Source of the DNA: an uncultured Rhodospirillales bacterium
GTDB taxonomy: Bacteria > Pseudomonadota > Alphaproteobacteria > Rhodospirillales > UBA2165
DNA: 64,000 nucleotides
Direction of reading: 5' to 3'
NCBI GenBank assembly: GCA_913055735.1
Contig: CAJXKD010000002.1
Location: 186,001 to 250,000 of the forward strand
The stretch's first letter is position 1. Each line of letters opens with the position of its first letter. The notes under the pieces are model-generated. The model was not told the origin of the DNA and searched no databases. It worked only from the letters and a program-made list of their open reading frames with translations. The translations under genes were made by a program, and so were the position numbers. Shown here piece by piece: positions 37,449 through 46,178 of the stretch.

Positions 37449-37748
37449 GTGGAATCCGCAGGCGATCCCTTCATCTTCCTGTTTACCGTTTTCGTGCTGG
37501 CCGTGTTTGTCGGCTTCTACGTAGTGTGGAGCGTGACACCCGCGCTGCATTCGCCCTTGATGAGCGTTACCAATGCCATCTCGTCGGTCATTATCGTCGG
37601 GGCGCTCATCGCCGCCGGTCCGGCCGGATTGTCCTTTTCCAAGGTGATGGGCTTTTGCGCGGTCACGCTGGCCTCGATCAACATTTTCGGCGGCTTTATC
37701 GTGACCCGCCGAATGCTCGCCATGTACAAGAAAAAGCCGCGGGCCTAG
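37449..37748 (+). CDS. pntAB: NAD(P) transhydrogenase subunit PntAB
   Basis: This 99-residue membrane protein has three hydrophobic helices: [19 protein letters not shown], the central segment with [14 protein letters not shown], and the last with [20 protein letters not shown]. It corresponds to the N-terminal part of domain II. I chose the GTG at 37449 because AGGAG ends 8 bases upstream. A TTG at 37443 would be too close to that site. It lies between pntAA and pntB with short gaps. Confidence 0.93.
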   Translation: MESAGDPFIFLFTVFVLAVFVGFYVVWSVTPALHSPLMSVTNAISSVIIVGALIAAGPAGLSFSKVMGFCAVTLASINIFGGFIVTRRMLAMYKKKPRA

Positions 37749-37759
37749 GGAGCGCCTTG

Positions 37760-39151
37760 ATGACTGAATCTCTTACCGGTTCCGCGTATCTGCTCGCGGC
37801 CGTTTGTTTCATTCTCGCGCTGCGCGGGTTGAGCAATCCAGAATCGGCCCGCATGGGCAACATGTTTGGCATTGTGGGTATGATCATCGCGGTGGCGACG
37901 ACCCTCGCCAATCCGAATATCCTGAGTTTCGAACTGATCCTGTTGGGCGTGGTGATCGGCGGTGCCATCGGCACGGTCGTTGCGCTCAAAATTCAGATGA
38001 CGGCACTGCCGCAATTGGTCGCGGCTTTCCACTCGCTGGTCGGTCTCGCGGCGGTCTTCGTGGCGACCGCGGCATTTTTTGCGCCCGAAGCCTATGGCAT
38101 CGGCACTGCGGGTCATGTGCACGCGGGAAGTCTGGTCGAGATGGCCCTCGGCACCGCCATCGGTGCCATTACGTTCTCAGGCTCGGTGATCGCCTTCGCT
38201 AAGCTCCAGGGCATCATGAGCGGCGCGCCCATCACCTTCCCCGGGCAGCATCCGCTCAACGCGCTGATCGGCATTGCCATTGTGGCGCTCATCGTGTGGC
38301 TGGTGATGTCCAATTCTGAACAGGCTTTCTGGGGCATTATCGTCCTGTCGCTCCTCATCGGGTTTTTGCTGATTATCCCGATCGGTGGCGCCGATATGCC
38401 GGTGGTGGTTTCCATGCTCAACTCCTATTCGGGCTGGGCGGCGTGCGGCATTGGTTTCACCCTTTCCAATACGGCACTGATTATCACTGGCGCATTAGTC
38501 GGATCGTCGGGCGCCATCCTCAGCTACATCATGTGCAAGGGGATGAACCGTTCGATCTTCAACGTGCTGCTTGGCGGGTTCGGCGGCGAAACAGCGGCCG
38601 CTGCTGCGGGCGGTGGTGGGGACCGGCCGGTGAAGTCCGGCAGCGCCGAGGACGCGGCCTTCATTCTCAAGAATGCCAGCAAGGTAATCATCGTGCCTGG
38701 TTACGGCATGGCGGTCGCCCAGGCGCAGCACGCCTTGCGTGAGATGGCGGACATCTTGAAGGAAGAGGGGGTCGAGGTTGCCTACGCCATCCACCCGGTT
38801 GCAGGCCGCATGCCCGGCCACATGAACGTGCTCCTGGCCGAAGCCAACGTGCCTTACGATGAGGTCTTCGAGCTGGAGGAAATCAACCACGAGTTCTCCG
38901 CCGCCGATGTCGCTTTTGTTATCGGCGCCAACGACGTTACAAATCCAGCTGCCAAGACCGATCCGGCAAGCCCCATTTTCGGGATGCCGATCCTGGATGT
39001 GGAGAATGCGCGGACGGTGTTGTTCCTGAAACGCTCCATGGCGTCGGGCTATGCTGGTGTGGAGAATGAGTTGTTTTTCAACGACAACACGATGATGGTG
39101 TTCGGCGACGCCAAGAAGACCACCGAGGAAATCGTTCAGGCTCTCGGTTGA
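37760..39151 (+). CDS. pntB: NAD(P) transhydrogenase subunit PntB
   Basis: This 463-residue protein has about nine membrane helices forming the rest of the proton channel. A cytosolic NADP(H)-binding domain III starts near residue 290, with VIIVPGYGMAVAQAQHALRE and HPVAGRMPGHMNVLLAEANV. Later motifs are GANDVTNPAAKTDP and GYAGVENELFF. I chose the ATG at 37760, 11 bases after pntAB. A longer frame reaches back into pntAB but is not real. A strong hairpin follows the stop. Confidence 0.95.
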   Translation: MTESLTGSAYLLAAVCFILALRGLSNPESARMGNMFGIVGMIIAVATTLANPNILSFELILLGVVIGGAIGTVVALKIQMTALPQLVAAFHSLVGLAAVFVATAAFFAPEAYGIGTAGHVHAGSLVEMALGTAIGAITFSGSVIAFAKLQGIMSGAPITFPGQHPLNALIGIAIVALIVWLVMSNSEQAFWGIIVLSLLIGFLLIIPIGGADMPVVVSMLNSYSGWAACGIGFTLSNTALIITGALVGSSGAILSYIMCKGMNRSIFNVLLGGFGGETAAAAAGGGGDRPVKSGSAEDAAFILKNASKVIIVPGYGMAVAQAQHALREMADILKEEGVEVAYAIHPVAGRMPGHMNVLLAEANVPYDEVFELEEINHEFSAADVAFVIGANDVTNPAAKTDPASPIFGMPILDVENARTVLFLKRSMASGYAGVENELFFNDNTMMVFGDAKKTTEEIVQALG

Positions 39152-39176
39152 GTTGGTTGGGCATTTCCCAACGCCA

Positions 39177-39201
39177 AATAGCCGGCATTGTGCCGGCTAT
39201 T
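39177..39201 (+). terminator. Hairpin terminator of the pnt operon
   Basis: AATAGCCGGCA (39177-39187) and TGCCGGCTATT (39191-39201) form a perfect 11-bp stem around a TTG loop, 25 bases after the pntB stop. It ends in TT and then GG, so it may serve pnt transcripts and also those coming from rpsU. A second palindrome, CGGGGGCAC-G-GTGCCCCCG (39231-39249), lies just after the rpsU stop on the other strand. Confidence 0.7.
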
Positions 39202-39253
39202 GGATGATGTCTGAGGTGGCGGGCTGTAGACGGGGGCACGGTGCCCCCGAAAA

Positions 39254-39457
39254 TTAGAAGCCTTCGCGTTCCAGGCGCTTGCGCTCGAGCTTGCGGGCAC
39301 GGCGGACGGCTTCCGCCTTTTCCCGGGCGCGCTTTTCGGACGGCTTCTCATAGGAGCGCCGCAGCTTCATTTCCCGGAATACGCCCTCGCGCTGCATCTT
39401 CTTTTTCAGCGCTTTCAAGGCCTGGTCGACGTTGTTGTCGCGAACGGTTACGTGCAC
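39254..39457 (-). CDS. rpsU: 30S ribosomal protein S21
   Basis: This 67-residue, very basic protein matches S21 in its start ([20 protein letters not shown]) and in [20 protein letters not shown]. The Arg/Lys-rich C-terminus is [17 protein letters not shown]21 joins the small subunit near the anti-Shine-Dalgarno region and helps initiation. It is convergent with pntB. Upstream lie about 160 bases before the divergent def gene. Confidence 0.97.
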   Translation of the reverse strand: MHVTVRDNNVDQALKALKKKMQREGVFREMKLRRSYEKPSEKRAREKAEAVRRARKLERKRLEREGF

Positions 39458-39619
39458 GTTTTCAGATCTTTCGTAGAGCAGTTACAAACGAAGGGGCGCC
39501 TTCTATCACACCCGAGGCGCCATGGGAAGGGGGGTATGCGGCCCAAAAGGTTAATAAATCGGCCAAAACGGCATAAATCCGGCATTTGACCTTACCGCTA
39601 TTTAGGCCATATTTAGGCC

Positions 39620-40162
39620 ATGGCTATCCTCAAAATCGCCCGCATGGGCCATCCTGTCCTGCTCCAGCCGGCAAAGCCCGTGGAGGACCCGACATCCCCT
39701 GAGATCGCCCAATTGGTGGACGATATGCTGGATACCTTGGAGGATGCCGGGGGTATCGGCCTGGCAGCGCCCCAGGTCCACGTCTCCAAGCGGGTGGTGA
39801 TTTTCTTCATTCCCAAGGGCCGTTCCGATGGCGAGGGGCAGCCTCTGACGGTGATGGTCAATCCGGAGATCGAACCCTTGGGCGACGAAAAGGACTTGGA
39901 TTGGGAGGCCTGCCTGTCGGTCCCTGATCTGATGGGCAAGGTACCGCGCTATACGAACATCAAGTACAGCTGGACGAATTTGGAGGGCGAGCGTCAGGAA
40001 CGCACCGCGTCCGGATTCCATGCGCGTGCGGTACAGCATGAATGCGACCATTTGGATGGATTTCTTTATCCTATGCGGATGACCGACATGACCCAGCTCG
40101 GTTTTGCCGAGGAGATGGGCCGTTATGTGCGTGAAGATGACGACGCGGAACCGGTTGAATAA
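39620..40162 (+). CDS. def: Peptide deformylase
   Basis: This 180-residue Fe/Zn hydrolase removes the N-formyl group from new proteins. All three motifs are present: GIGLAAPQV (motif 1, residues 45-53), EACLSVP (motif 2, metal Cys) and QHECDHLDG (motif 3, metal His pair and catalytic Glu). The acidic C-terminus is family-like. No fmt gene is next to it. The COQ9 gene follows 13 bases later, so both may be in one operon. The promoter must lie in the 160 bases shared with rpsU. Confidence 0.96.
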   Translation: MAILKIARMGHPVLLQPAKPVEDPTSPEIAQLVDDMLDTLEDAGGIGLAAPQVHVSKRVVIFFIPKGRSDGEGQPLTVMVNPEIEPLGDEKDLDWEACLSVPDLMGKVPRYTNIKYSWTNLEGERQERTASGFHARAVQHECDHLDGFLYPMRMTDMTQLGFAEEMGRYVREDDDAEPVE

Positions 40163-40175
40163 GGAGCGCGAGCGT

Positions 40176-40832
40176 ATGAGCGATCTCGACGATCTCCGGC
40201 GCGAAATTCTCTATGCCATGCTGCCGCATGTCGCGTTCGACGGCTGGACCCGGAAGGCATTGAATGCCGGTGCGCGTGATGCGGGCCAGACGCCGGAGGC
40301 GGCGGAACACGCCTTTATTCGCGGCCTGAACCAGGTCGCGGAGTTCTATAGCGCCGATGCCGACGCGGCCATGTGCCGTGCCCTCGAGGAAAAGGGGGTT
40401 GGAGAATTGCCGATACGCCAGCGTATCGCGTTGGCTGTCCGGACGCGGCTCGAGCAGGCGGCGCCTCACCGCGAGGCCATCCGCCATCTGATGTCCTACC
40501 TGGCGTTGCCGGGGGCCGGACTGACTGGCGCGCGCTGCACGCTGCGGACTGTCGATGCCATGTGGTATGCCGCCGGTGACACGTCGACGGACTTCAATTA
40601 CTACACCAAGCGCGGGCTGTTGGCGGCTGTTTATGGGGCGACGGTGCTCTATTGGCTGAACGATGCCTCCGACGATTGCGAGGCGACCTGGGCTTTTCTC
40701 GACCGGCGCATTGCCGACGTGATGCAGGTTCCCAAGTTTCAGGGACAGATCGCCAAGATCGCGGAACGTTTCCCGTCGCCGCTCCGCCTTCGCGAAGCGT
40801 TTACGGCGCGGCGCTCACGCAACTTCACCTAA
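40176..40832 (+). CDS. COQ9-family protein
   Basis: This 218-residue helical protein has the COQ9 core with HVAFDGWTRKALNAGARD at the N-terminus, TVDAMWYAAGDTSTDFNYYTKRGLL at about residues 125-149, and LYWLNDASDDCEATWAFLDRRI. COQ9 resembles TetR-type folds but binds lipids and supports ubiquinone biosynthesis in alphaproteobacteria and mitochondria. I chose the ATG at 40176 because AAGGAG lies 9 bases upstream. It is convergent with purE, whose stop is 4 bases away. Confidence 0.9.
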   Translation: MSDLDDLRREILYAMLPHVAFDGWTRKALNAGARDAGQTPEAAEHAFIRGLNQVAEFYSADADAAMCRALEEKGVGELPIRQRIALAVRTRLEQAAPHREAIRHLMSYLALPGAGLTGARCTLRTVDAMWYAAGDTSTDFNYYTKRGLLAAVYGATVLYWLNDASDDCEATWAFLDRRIADVMQVPKFQGQIAKIAERFPSPLRLREAFTARRSRNFT

Positions 40833-40836
40833 TTCG

Positions 40837-41325
40837 TTATTCGGGATCGGTCGGCACCGCCGCCGTCTGTTTGGCGCGGTAATCGTCGAGCTTTACCGCC
40901 ACGGCGTTGTCGCCCGTGGCGAGAATGGCGGCGGCGAGCAAGGCGGCGTTGACGGCGCCCGCGCGCCCGACGGCCAAGGTGCCGACGGGGATGCCGGGCG
41001 GCATCTGCGCCATCGCCAACAAAGCGTCGAGCCCTCCCATGACCTTGCCTTCCATGGGAACGCCGAGGACGGGCAGGGGGGTGATCGCGGCTGCCGCGCC
41101 GGGCAGGGCGGCGGCCATACCGGCACCGGCGATAATCACCTTCAGGCCATTTTCCTTCGCGGCCCGGCAATAGTCGGTCAGCCGATCCGGTGTGCGGTGC
41201 GCCGACATGACTTTGGCCTCGCAGGGGATATCCAGCTTGCCGAGCGTTTCCACGGCGTGACGCATGGTTTCCCAATCCGACTGGCTTCCCATGATGATAC
41301 CGACAACGGGGCTTTGATCGCTCAT
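40837..41325 (-). CDS. purE: 5-(carboxyamino)imidazole ribonucleotide mutase PurE
   Basis: This 162-residue enzyme converts N5-CAIR to CAIR in purine synthesis. [13 protein letters not shown] starts the protein, followed by [24 protein letters not shown] and [22 protein letters not shown]. The start at 41325 gives MSDQSPVV, the usual N-terminus. A longer frame upstream is not conserved. PurK, the usual partner, is not seen nearby. Confidence 0.95.
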   Translation of the reverse strand: MSDQSPVVGIIMGSQSDWETMRHAVETLGKLDIPCEAKVMSAHRTPDRLTDYCRAAKENGLKVIIAGAGMAAALPGAAAAITPLPVLGVPMEGKVMGGLDALLAMAQMPPGIPVGTLAVGRAGAVNAALLAAAILATGDNAVAVKLDDYRAKQTAAVPTDPE

Positions 41326-41458
41326 TCTGTAGTTCCCTGGTTTTGGAAATGGCCGAAATGAAGGCGGCATTATAAGGACCGGCGGAAGCGGAACAAGATG
41401 TAGGAAAGATTTTGTTCAGGCGAGGGTGATAGGGTTTCGCCGTATTTGGAGGAACCCG

Positions 41459-42217
41459 ATGGCGGATGTTCCGGATATTCCCGAGACCCGGCCCGTACCC
41501 CCCTTGAACGCCCATGGCGATGGCCGTGAGGCCTATCAGGGGCAACCGCGGGCGCAGGCGCGCGGCTCCAAGAAGCAGATCGTTCGCACCCCCGGTCAGA
41601 TCACCGATTTTGCCTCGGTCATGGGCATCCGCGGCAAGGAACTGACCCCCCGTGTTCACGAGGCGCTAACCCTTGTCATGAACGAGTTCGACAAGGTGCG
41701 TTGGGAGCTCGAGGTTAGTCACCAGCACGAAGGGCGGCTGCAGAATCTTGCCGACATGCATGCGTTCCTGCCTGTTCTCAACCGGCGCGCCCTCTATGCC
41801 CAAATTACCCGGCTGGCAGAGCACGCGGTTCGCACCGAGACAGAAGCGGCACTTATTTACCTCGAGATCGAGAATTTTGGCGCACTCCGTAAGGAGTACG
41901 GCCCGTCCGCCAGCGATTTGGTGTTGGAGCAGATCGCAGACGTAATTGTGGCAAACCTCCGGGAGATCGACGTGGCCGGCGAAATCGGCGGCGGTGCGTT
42001 CGTACTCATCCAGAGCCTGAGTTCCCTGAAAGAGGCGACGGAGAAGGCGTCTGCCATTACGGCGGCTCTTGCCACCAATCCTCCCGCGGTGAATGGCGCC
42101 GCCGTTCACGTGGACCAGGCTATTAGCGTTTGCGCGCTGACCCCTGACATGACGCCGGCCCAACATATCGATGCGGCGGCAGCGTCGCTGGGTAACATAC
42201 CCTTGGGTGCCGACTAG
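41459..42217 (+). CDS. Degenerate GGDEF-domain protein
   Basis: This 252-residue protein has an N-terminal disordered part with a coiled-coil-like region (about residues 60-105), and a GGDEF-fold domain of about 150 residues from AFLPVLNRRALYAQITRL onward. The active-site GGDEF motif is replaced by GEIGGGAFVLI (residues ~174-184), lacking Asp and Glu, so it is unlikely to make c-di-GMP. It may be a GTP- or c-di-GMP-sensing or scaffold protein. GGAGG lies 7 bases before the ATG. It is divergent from purE and convergent with a YdcH gene, whose stop overlaps. Confidence 0.72.
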   Translation: MADVPDIPETRPVPPLNAHGDGREAYQGQPRAQARGSKKQIVRTPGQITDFASVMGIRGKELTPRVHEALTLVMNEFDKVRWELEVSHQHEGRLQNLADMHAFLPVLNRRALYAQITRLAEHAVRTETEAALIYLEIENFGALRKEYGPSASDLVLEQIADVIVANLREIDVAGEIGGGAFVLIQSLSSLKEATEKASAITAALATNPPAVNGAAVHVDQAISVCALTPDMTPAQHIDAAAASLGNIPLGAD

Positions 42218-42414
42218 GCGATGATATCGGGAACCAATTGGGTTTCCAGCTGCGCGATTTCGTCTTTCAACAGTAACTTGCGTCTTTTGAGACGTTGTAT
42301 ACGAAGCTGGTCCGACACCGGCGTTCCGGTCAGTTCCGCGATTTCACCGTCCAGAGCCCGGTGCTCCGCTTTGAGCCGTGCAAGTTCCTCTCTTAGAGCG
42401 TCCGCGTCATTCAT
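42214..42414 (-). CDS. YdcH-family (DUF465) small protein
   Basis: This 66-residue helical protein matches DUF465/YdcH: LREELARLKAEHRALDGEIAEL, then IQRLKRRKLLLKDEIAQLE. It is an all-helical coiled-coil-like cytosolic protein of unknown function. AGGAGGT lies 6 bases before the ATG at 42414. Its stop overlaps that of the convergent GGDEF-like gene by 4 bases. A second, shorter YdcH gene lies at 44300-44467, on the other side of pfk. Confidence 0.85.
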   Translation of the reverse strand: MNDADALREELARLKAEHRALDGEIAELTGTPVSDQLRIQRLKRRKLLLKDEIAQLETQLVPDIIA

Positions 42415-42507
42415 GTCGGGACCTCCTCTGCTAGCCGTGGGCATCATAACAGAATCCGTTTAAAAAGAGAGCGGCGTGGCAACGCGAAGACGAAGGAAGG
42501 GTGATCC

Positions 42508-43608
42508 ATGAGCCATCAACGAACCAACGGACAAAAAACCATCGGCGTGTTGACGAGTGGCGGCGATTGCGCCGGCCTGAATGCGGTCATCCGGGCGGTC
42601 GTTCACCGTGCCATTGAGACCTATGGATGGCGTGTGATTGGCATAAACGATGGAACGCGCGGCCTGATGGAGCGTCCGTTGCGATATGAAGAGCTTGGGA
42701 TCAAATTGTTCACGGGAACGATCCTGCGGCTTGGCGGGACTATTCTTGGGACGACCAATAAAGGCGACCCATTCGCCTTTCCGATGGAAGACGGCACCAA
42801 ACGCGATCTCTCGCAAGATTTCATCGACGGCTATCACGAACTGGGTCTGGACGGTTTGATTGCCATCGGCGGTGACGGCAGCATGGCGATCCTCAACAAA
42901 CTCGCCAAACAGGGAAACTTCGATCTCGTCATGGTGCCCAAGACCATCGATAACGACGTCCCCAGAACTGAATACGCCGTTGGCTTCATGACCGCTGTAT
43001 CGACGGGTGTCGAAGCATTGGACCGCTTGCAGCCGACCGCGGCAAGTCATGATCGGGTGATGATCCTGGAGGTGATGGGCCGCGATGCCGGGCATATCGC
43101 CCTCAATGCCGGTATCGGCGGCGGTGCCGACGTCATTCTGATCCCGGAGATTCCCTACAACATCAATCAAGTCGCCGCCAAGATCTTGGCATTACGTGAT
43201 CAAGGGAGGACCCACGCGTTGGTCGTTTGTTCGGAGGCCTGTGAGCCGCTGGGAGGCGAACAGGTGTATCAAACGGGCGAAGGGGGGCAAAAACGGTATG
43301 GCGGGATCGGCCATCGGCTCGGCGAGGAAATTGCGCGGGCCACGGGCGCCGAGACACGCGTCACGGTGCTCGGCCATGTACAACGTGGCGGCACGCCCAG
43401 CAGCCACGATCGGATCATCGCCTCTGCGTTTGGCGTGCGTGCCGTTGATTTGCTCGCGGAAGGCAAGCCGGGACACATGGTGTCTTGGCAGCACCGGCAA
43501 GTTGTGGACGTCGCCATCGACGACATCTTGGGTCAAAGCCGTTCTGTCGATTTGAACGATACGTTGGTGAAAACGGCACGTGGCTTGGGTATCTGCCTTG
43601 GGGACTGA
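42508..43608 (+). CDS. pfkA: 6-phosphofructokinase
   Basis: This 366-residue phosphofructokinase phosphorylates fructose-6-phosphate. The N-terminus is GVLTSGGDCAGLNAVIRAVV. The donor-site residue that separates ATP from PPi enzymes is Gly124 in GGDGSMAIL (residues 121-129), favouring ATP. The second donor-site motif is VPKTIDNDVPR with Lys145, as in PPi-type and mixed group III enzymes. The substrate region FMTAVSTGVEALDRL and MGRDAGHIAL are intact. This mixed pattern is known in some ATP-PFKs. It is a lone gene between two small YdcH genes. Confidence 0.92.
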   Translation: MSHQRTNGQKTIGVLTSGGDCAGLNAVIRAVVHRAIETYGWRVIGINDGTRGLMERPLRYEELGIKLFTGTILRLGGTILGTTNKGDPFAFPMEDGTKRDLSQDFIDGYHELGLDGLIAIGGDGSMAILNKLAKQGNFDLVMVPKTIDNDVPRTEYAVGFMTAVSTGVEALDRLQPTAASHDRVMILEVMGRDAGHIALNAGIGGGADVILIPEIPYNINQVAAKILALRDQGRTHALVVCSEACEPLGGEQVYQTGEGGQKRYGGIGHRLGEEIARATGAETRVTVLGHVQRGGTPSSHDRIIASAFGVRAVDLLAEGKPGHMVSWQHRQVVDVAIDDILGQSRSVDLNDTLVKTARGLGICLGD

Positions 43609-43635
43609 TTGGGAGGCTGACATGGGGAACCGCCG

Positions 43636-44157
43636 TTGAACGATTCAATGCACTCAAAAAACCTCTTCTGGGAATTTTCATTGGATCTCTATGCCCGGCC
43701 GGGCGTTGCCGACGCCTGTTTGCAGCTGCAGGAGCGTCATGCGCTCGATGTGAACTTGCTCTTATTTGCCTGTTGGGCCGCCCACCGTGGTCACCGGTTG
43801 ACGGGGCCGGAAATGTCGGCAGCACGCGATGCCGTCGCAAATTGGCATGATCACATCGTCCGTGAACTGCGCCGGCTGAGAAAGGAACTGAAAGGCGATC
43901 CGCGGGGTGTTCCCGTGGTCTCAGCTAACGCGGTGCGCGAGCAGATCAAATCGGTCGAGCTTGCGGCAGAGCGCGTGGAGCAAGATGTCCTTTTCGGTCA
44001 AATGCAGATTGGTTCAATAACCCGGCAGATACGCACCGAAACGGCGTCTGACGCGGAACGCAATATTGAGACTTATTTTCGGGTTCTGACAAAAAGTACC
44101 ACGGGCGAAGACAAAGATCTTATTGATCGTATTGTCGATCAACTTTTGTCCGTCTGA
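43636..44157 (+). CDS. TIGR02444-family protein
   Basis: This 173-residue protein belongs to an uncharacterised proteobacterial family (TIGR02444). The N-terminal part KNLFWEFSLDLYARPGVADACLQLQERH contains the conserved FWEFSLDLY stretch, then LDVNLLLFACWAA. The C-terminal half is helical and charged. It follows pfk by 28 bases and could be co-transcribed. The start could be the TTG at 43636 (GGGGA 8 bases upstream) or the ATG at 43648. No function is assigned. Confidence 0.78.
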   Translation: MNDSMHSKNLFWEFSLDLYARPGVADACLQLQERHALDVNLLLFACWAAHRGHRLTGPEMSAARDAVANWHDHIVRELRRLRKELKGDPRGVPVVSANAVREQIKSVELAAERVEQDVLFGQMQIGSITRQIRTETASDAERNIETYFRVLTKSTTGEDKDLIDRIVDQLLSV

Positions 44158-44299
44158 CATGCACGCCTAAAACCATACTGTTTCGGAATGATTATGGCTT
44201 GCAGGACGGCGGAGCATCTACTGGATTTTTTAACGCGAAGTGCATACACTTTTTGTGTGATCGAATTTATGTGAAGGGTAAATTGAGGAGATAGGTCAT

Positions 44300-44467
44300 A
44301 TGTCCGATCAGGATCGAATCGACGTGCTCAAAATTAAGCACCACGAACTCGACACTGAGATTGAACGAGAGACAGAAAAACCGACCCCTAATGACCTGCT
44401 CATATCCGCGCTGAAGAAACAAAAGCTCCGAATAAAAGATCAACTTGCAGAATTAGAAGCCTTATAG
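44300..44467 (+). CDS. Short YdcH-family (DUF465) protein
   Basis: This 55-residue protein starts MSDQDRIDVLKIKHHELDTE and continues IERETEKPTPNDLLISALKK, ending QKLRIKDQLAELEAL. The pattern of KxxHxxLDxEI, then Pro, then LKKxKLxxKDxL is the YdcH core. It is paralogous to the minus-strand gene at 42214. The ATG has GAGGAG 9 bases upstream. An imperfect ACAC/GTGT inverted repeat (near 44250) lies in its promoter region. Function unknown. Confidence 0.75.
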   Translation: MSDQDRIDVLKIKHHELDTEIERETEKPTPNDLLISALKKQKLRIKDQLAELEAL

Positions 44468-44595
44468 CGGCATACGCGCGGGCCGCCGGCCTTGCGCCGG
44501 TGGACACAAGCAGTAAAAAACGCACATACGGTTCTCTTTTGGAAACGCTAGGGACTGTATGCGGTGTGACACTTAGCGGTTAATATTCTTCGCAT

Positions 44596-44650
44596 CGGGC
44601 TCGGCTCCGAGCCCGCTAAGGGAAACATGCACTCGCGGTGCGGGGCATGT
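44596..44650 (+). promoter_or_regulatory. Structured leader of the ALDH7 gene
   Basis: The segment before the aldehyde dehydrogenase holds two tandem hairpins. A perfect CGGGCTCGG-CT-CCGAGCCCG stem (44596-44615) is followed by ACATGC/GCATGT (44624-44629 with 44645-44650), with an inner GCAC/GTGC stem. No T-tract follows either one. The leader may control translation or stability. No known riboswitch core was recognised. Confidence 0.4.
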
Positions 44651-44668
44651 GTTTAAAGGGGCGGCCGC

Positions 44669-46171
44669 TTGGAAGTTCAAAACATTTTCGATTCTTTGGG
44701 ATTGGGTGACGCTGTGGCCAGCGGCGGCGACCTCGCGGTTCATTCGCCGATCGATGGGCGGGAGATTGCCCGGGTCCGGCATGACGATGCAGCCGCCGTT
44801 CAGAAGAAGATCGGGGCCGCGGTTAAGGCGTTCCAAGTTTGGCGTGATGTTCCCGCGCCACGCCGGGGCGAACTGATCCGTTTGCTCGGCCAGGAGTTGC
44901 GTACGCACAAGGAGGCGCTCGGGCGTCTGGTCACGCTCGAAACAGGCAAGATCCTCCAGGAAGGCCTCGGCGAAGTGCAGGAAATGATCGATATCTGTGA
45001 CTTTGCGGTGGGTTTGTCACGGCAGCTCTACGGCCTCACCATTGTGTCGGAGCGTCCGGGCCACAGGATGATGGAGACATGGCATCCGTTGGGCCCGATT
45101 GGGGTGATCAGCGCGTTCAATTTCCCGGTCGCGGTTTGGTCTTGGAACGCTGCGCTTGCCTTCGTCTGTGGTGACCCGGTGGTGTGGAAGCCTTCGGAAA
45201 AAACGCCGTTAACTGCGCTCGCATGCACCCGGCTGTTCGCGCGCGCGATGAATGTTTTTGGCGATGCGCCCGACGGTTTGCTATCGGTTGTCATCGGCGG
45301 ACACGAGGTCGGTGAGGCGGTGGTCGACGATTCCCGCCTGCCGCTCATCAGTGCGACGGGAAGCTGCCGTATGGGGCAGGTCGTCGGGCCGCGTGTCGCG
45401 CAGCGTTTCGGCCGATCGTTGTTAGAACTCGGCGGGAACAACGCCATGATCGTTGCGCCGAGCGCTGACCTTGAAATCGCCGTGCGGGCCATTCTCTTTT
45501 CGGCGGTGGGGACGGCCGGGCAACGCTGCACCAGCTTGCGGCGTCTGATTGTCCATCGTGACATCTATGACGATCTTATCCCAAGGCTGAAGGCGGCTTA
45601 TGGCAGTATCGCTATCGGGGATCCTCTCGTGGACGGGACGCTGGTCGGCCCGCTGATTGACGAACGCGGATTTACCGGTATGCAGAAGGCACTTGAACAG
45701 GTTCGTGCCGAAGGCGGCGCCGTGACCGGCGGTTGCCGGGTTTTTGAGGATAAATTCCCGGAAGCCTTTTATGTGCAACCCGCCATTGCCGAGATGGACG
45801 GTCAGACGGACATCGTCCGCACCGAAACCTTCGCGCCCCTCTTGTATGTGCTGGTGTACGGCGATTTGGCGGAGGCTATCGCCCTGCACAACGGCGTGCC
45901 GCAAGGGCTAGCCTCGAGCATATTCACCAACGACATGCGAGAGGCCGAGCGTTTCCTATCTTCGGCCGGCAGCGATTGCGGCATCGCCAACGTCAATATC
46001 GGCCCGTCGGGTGCGGAGATCGGGGGGGCCTTCGGCGGAGAAAAGGAAACGGGTGGCGGGCGTGAATCAGGTTCCGACGCCTGGAAGGCCTATATGCGCC
46101 GGGCGACCAATACGATCAATTACTCGAACGAGCTTCCGCTCGCTCAAGGAATTTCCTTCAACGTGGGGTAG
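44669..46171 (+). CDS. Aldehyde dehydrogenase, ALDH7 (alpha-aminoadipic semialdehyde) type
   Basis: This 500-residue NAD-dependent dehydrogenase has the catalytic Cys in GTAGQRCTSLRRLIVH and the general base Glu in LLELGGNNAMIV. The substrate stretch PLGPIGVISAFNFPVAVWSW is also present. The C-terminal NVNIGPSGAEIGGAFGGEKET is typical of ALDH7 (antiquitin, piperideine-6-carboxylate dehydrogenase). It probably oxidises alpha-aminoadipic semialdehyde in lysine catabolism. The start is a TTG. No other lysine-degradation genes are visible here. Confidence 0.9.
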   Translation: MEVQNIFDSLGLGDAVASGGDLAVHSPIDGREIARVRHDDAAAVQKKIGAAVKAFQVWRDVPAPRRGELIRLLGQELRTHKEALGRLVTLETGKILQEGLGEVQEMIDICDFAVGLSRQLYGLTIVSERPGHRMMETWHPLGPIGVISAFNFPVAVWSWNAALAFVCGDPVVWKPSEKTPLTALACTRLFARAMNVFGDAPDGLLSVVIGGHEVGEAVVDDSRLPLISATGSCRMGQVVGPRVAQRFGRSLLELGGNNAMIVAPSADLEIAVRAILFSAVGTAGQRCTSLRRLIVHRDIYDDLIPRLKAAYGSIAIGDPLVDGTLVGPLIDERGFTGMQKALEQVRAEGGAVTGGCRVFEDKFPEAFYVQPAIAEMDGQTDIVRTETFAPLLYVLVYGDLAEAIALHNGVPQGLASSIFTNDMREAERFLSSAGSDCGIANVNIGPSGAEIGGAFGGEKETGGGRESGSDAWKAYMRRATNTINYSNELPLAQGISFNVG

Positions 46172-46178
46172 ACGCTAC

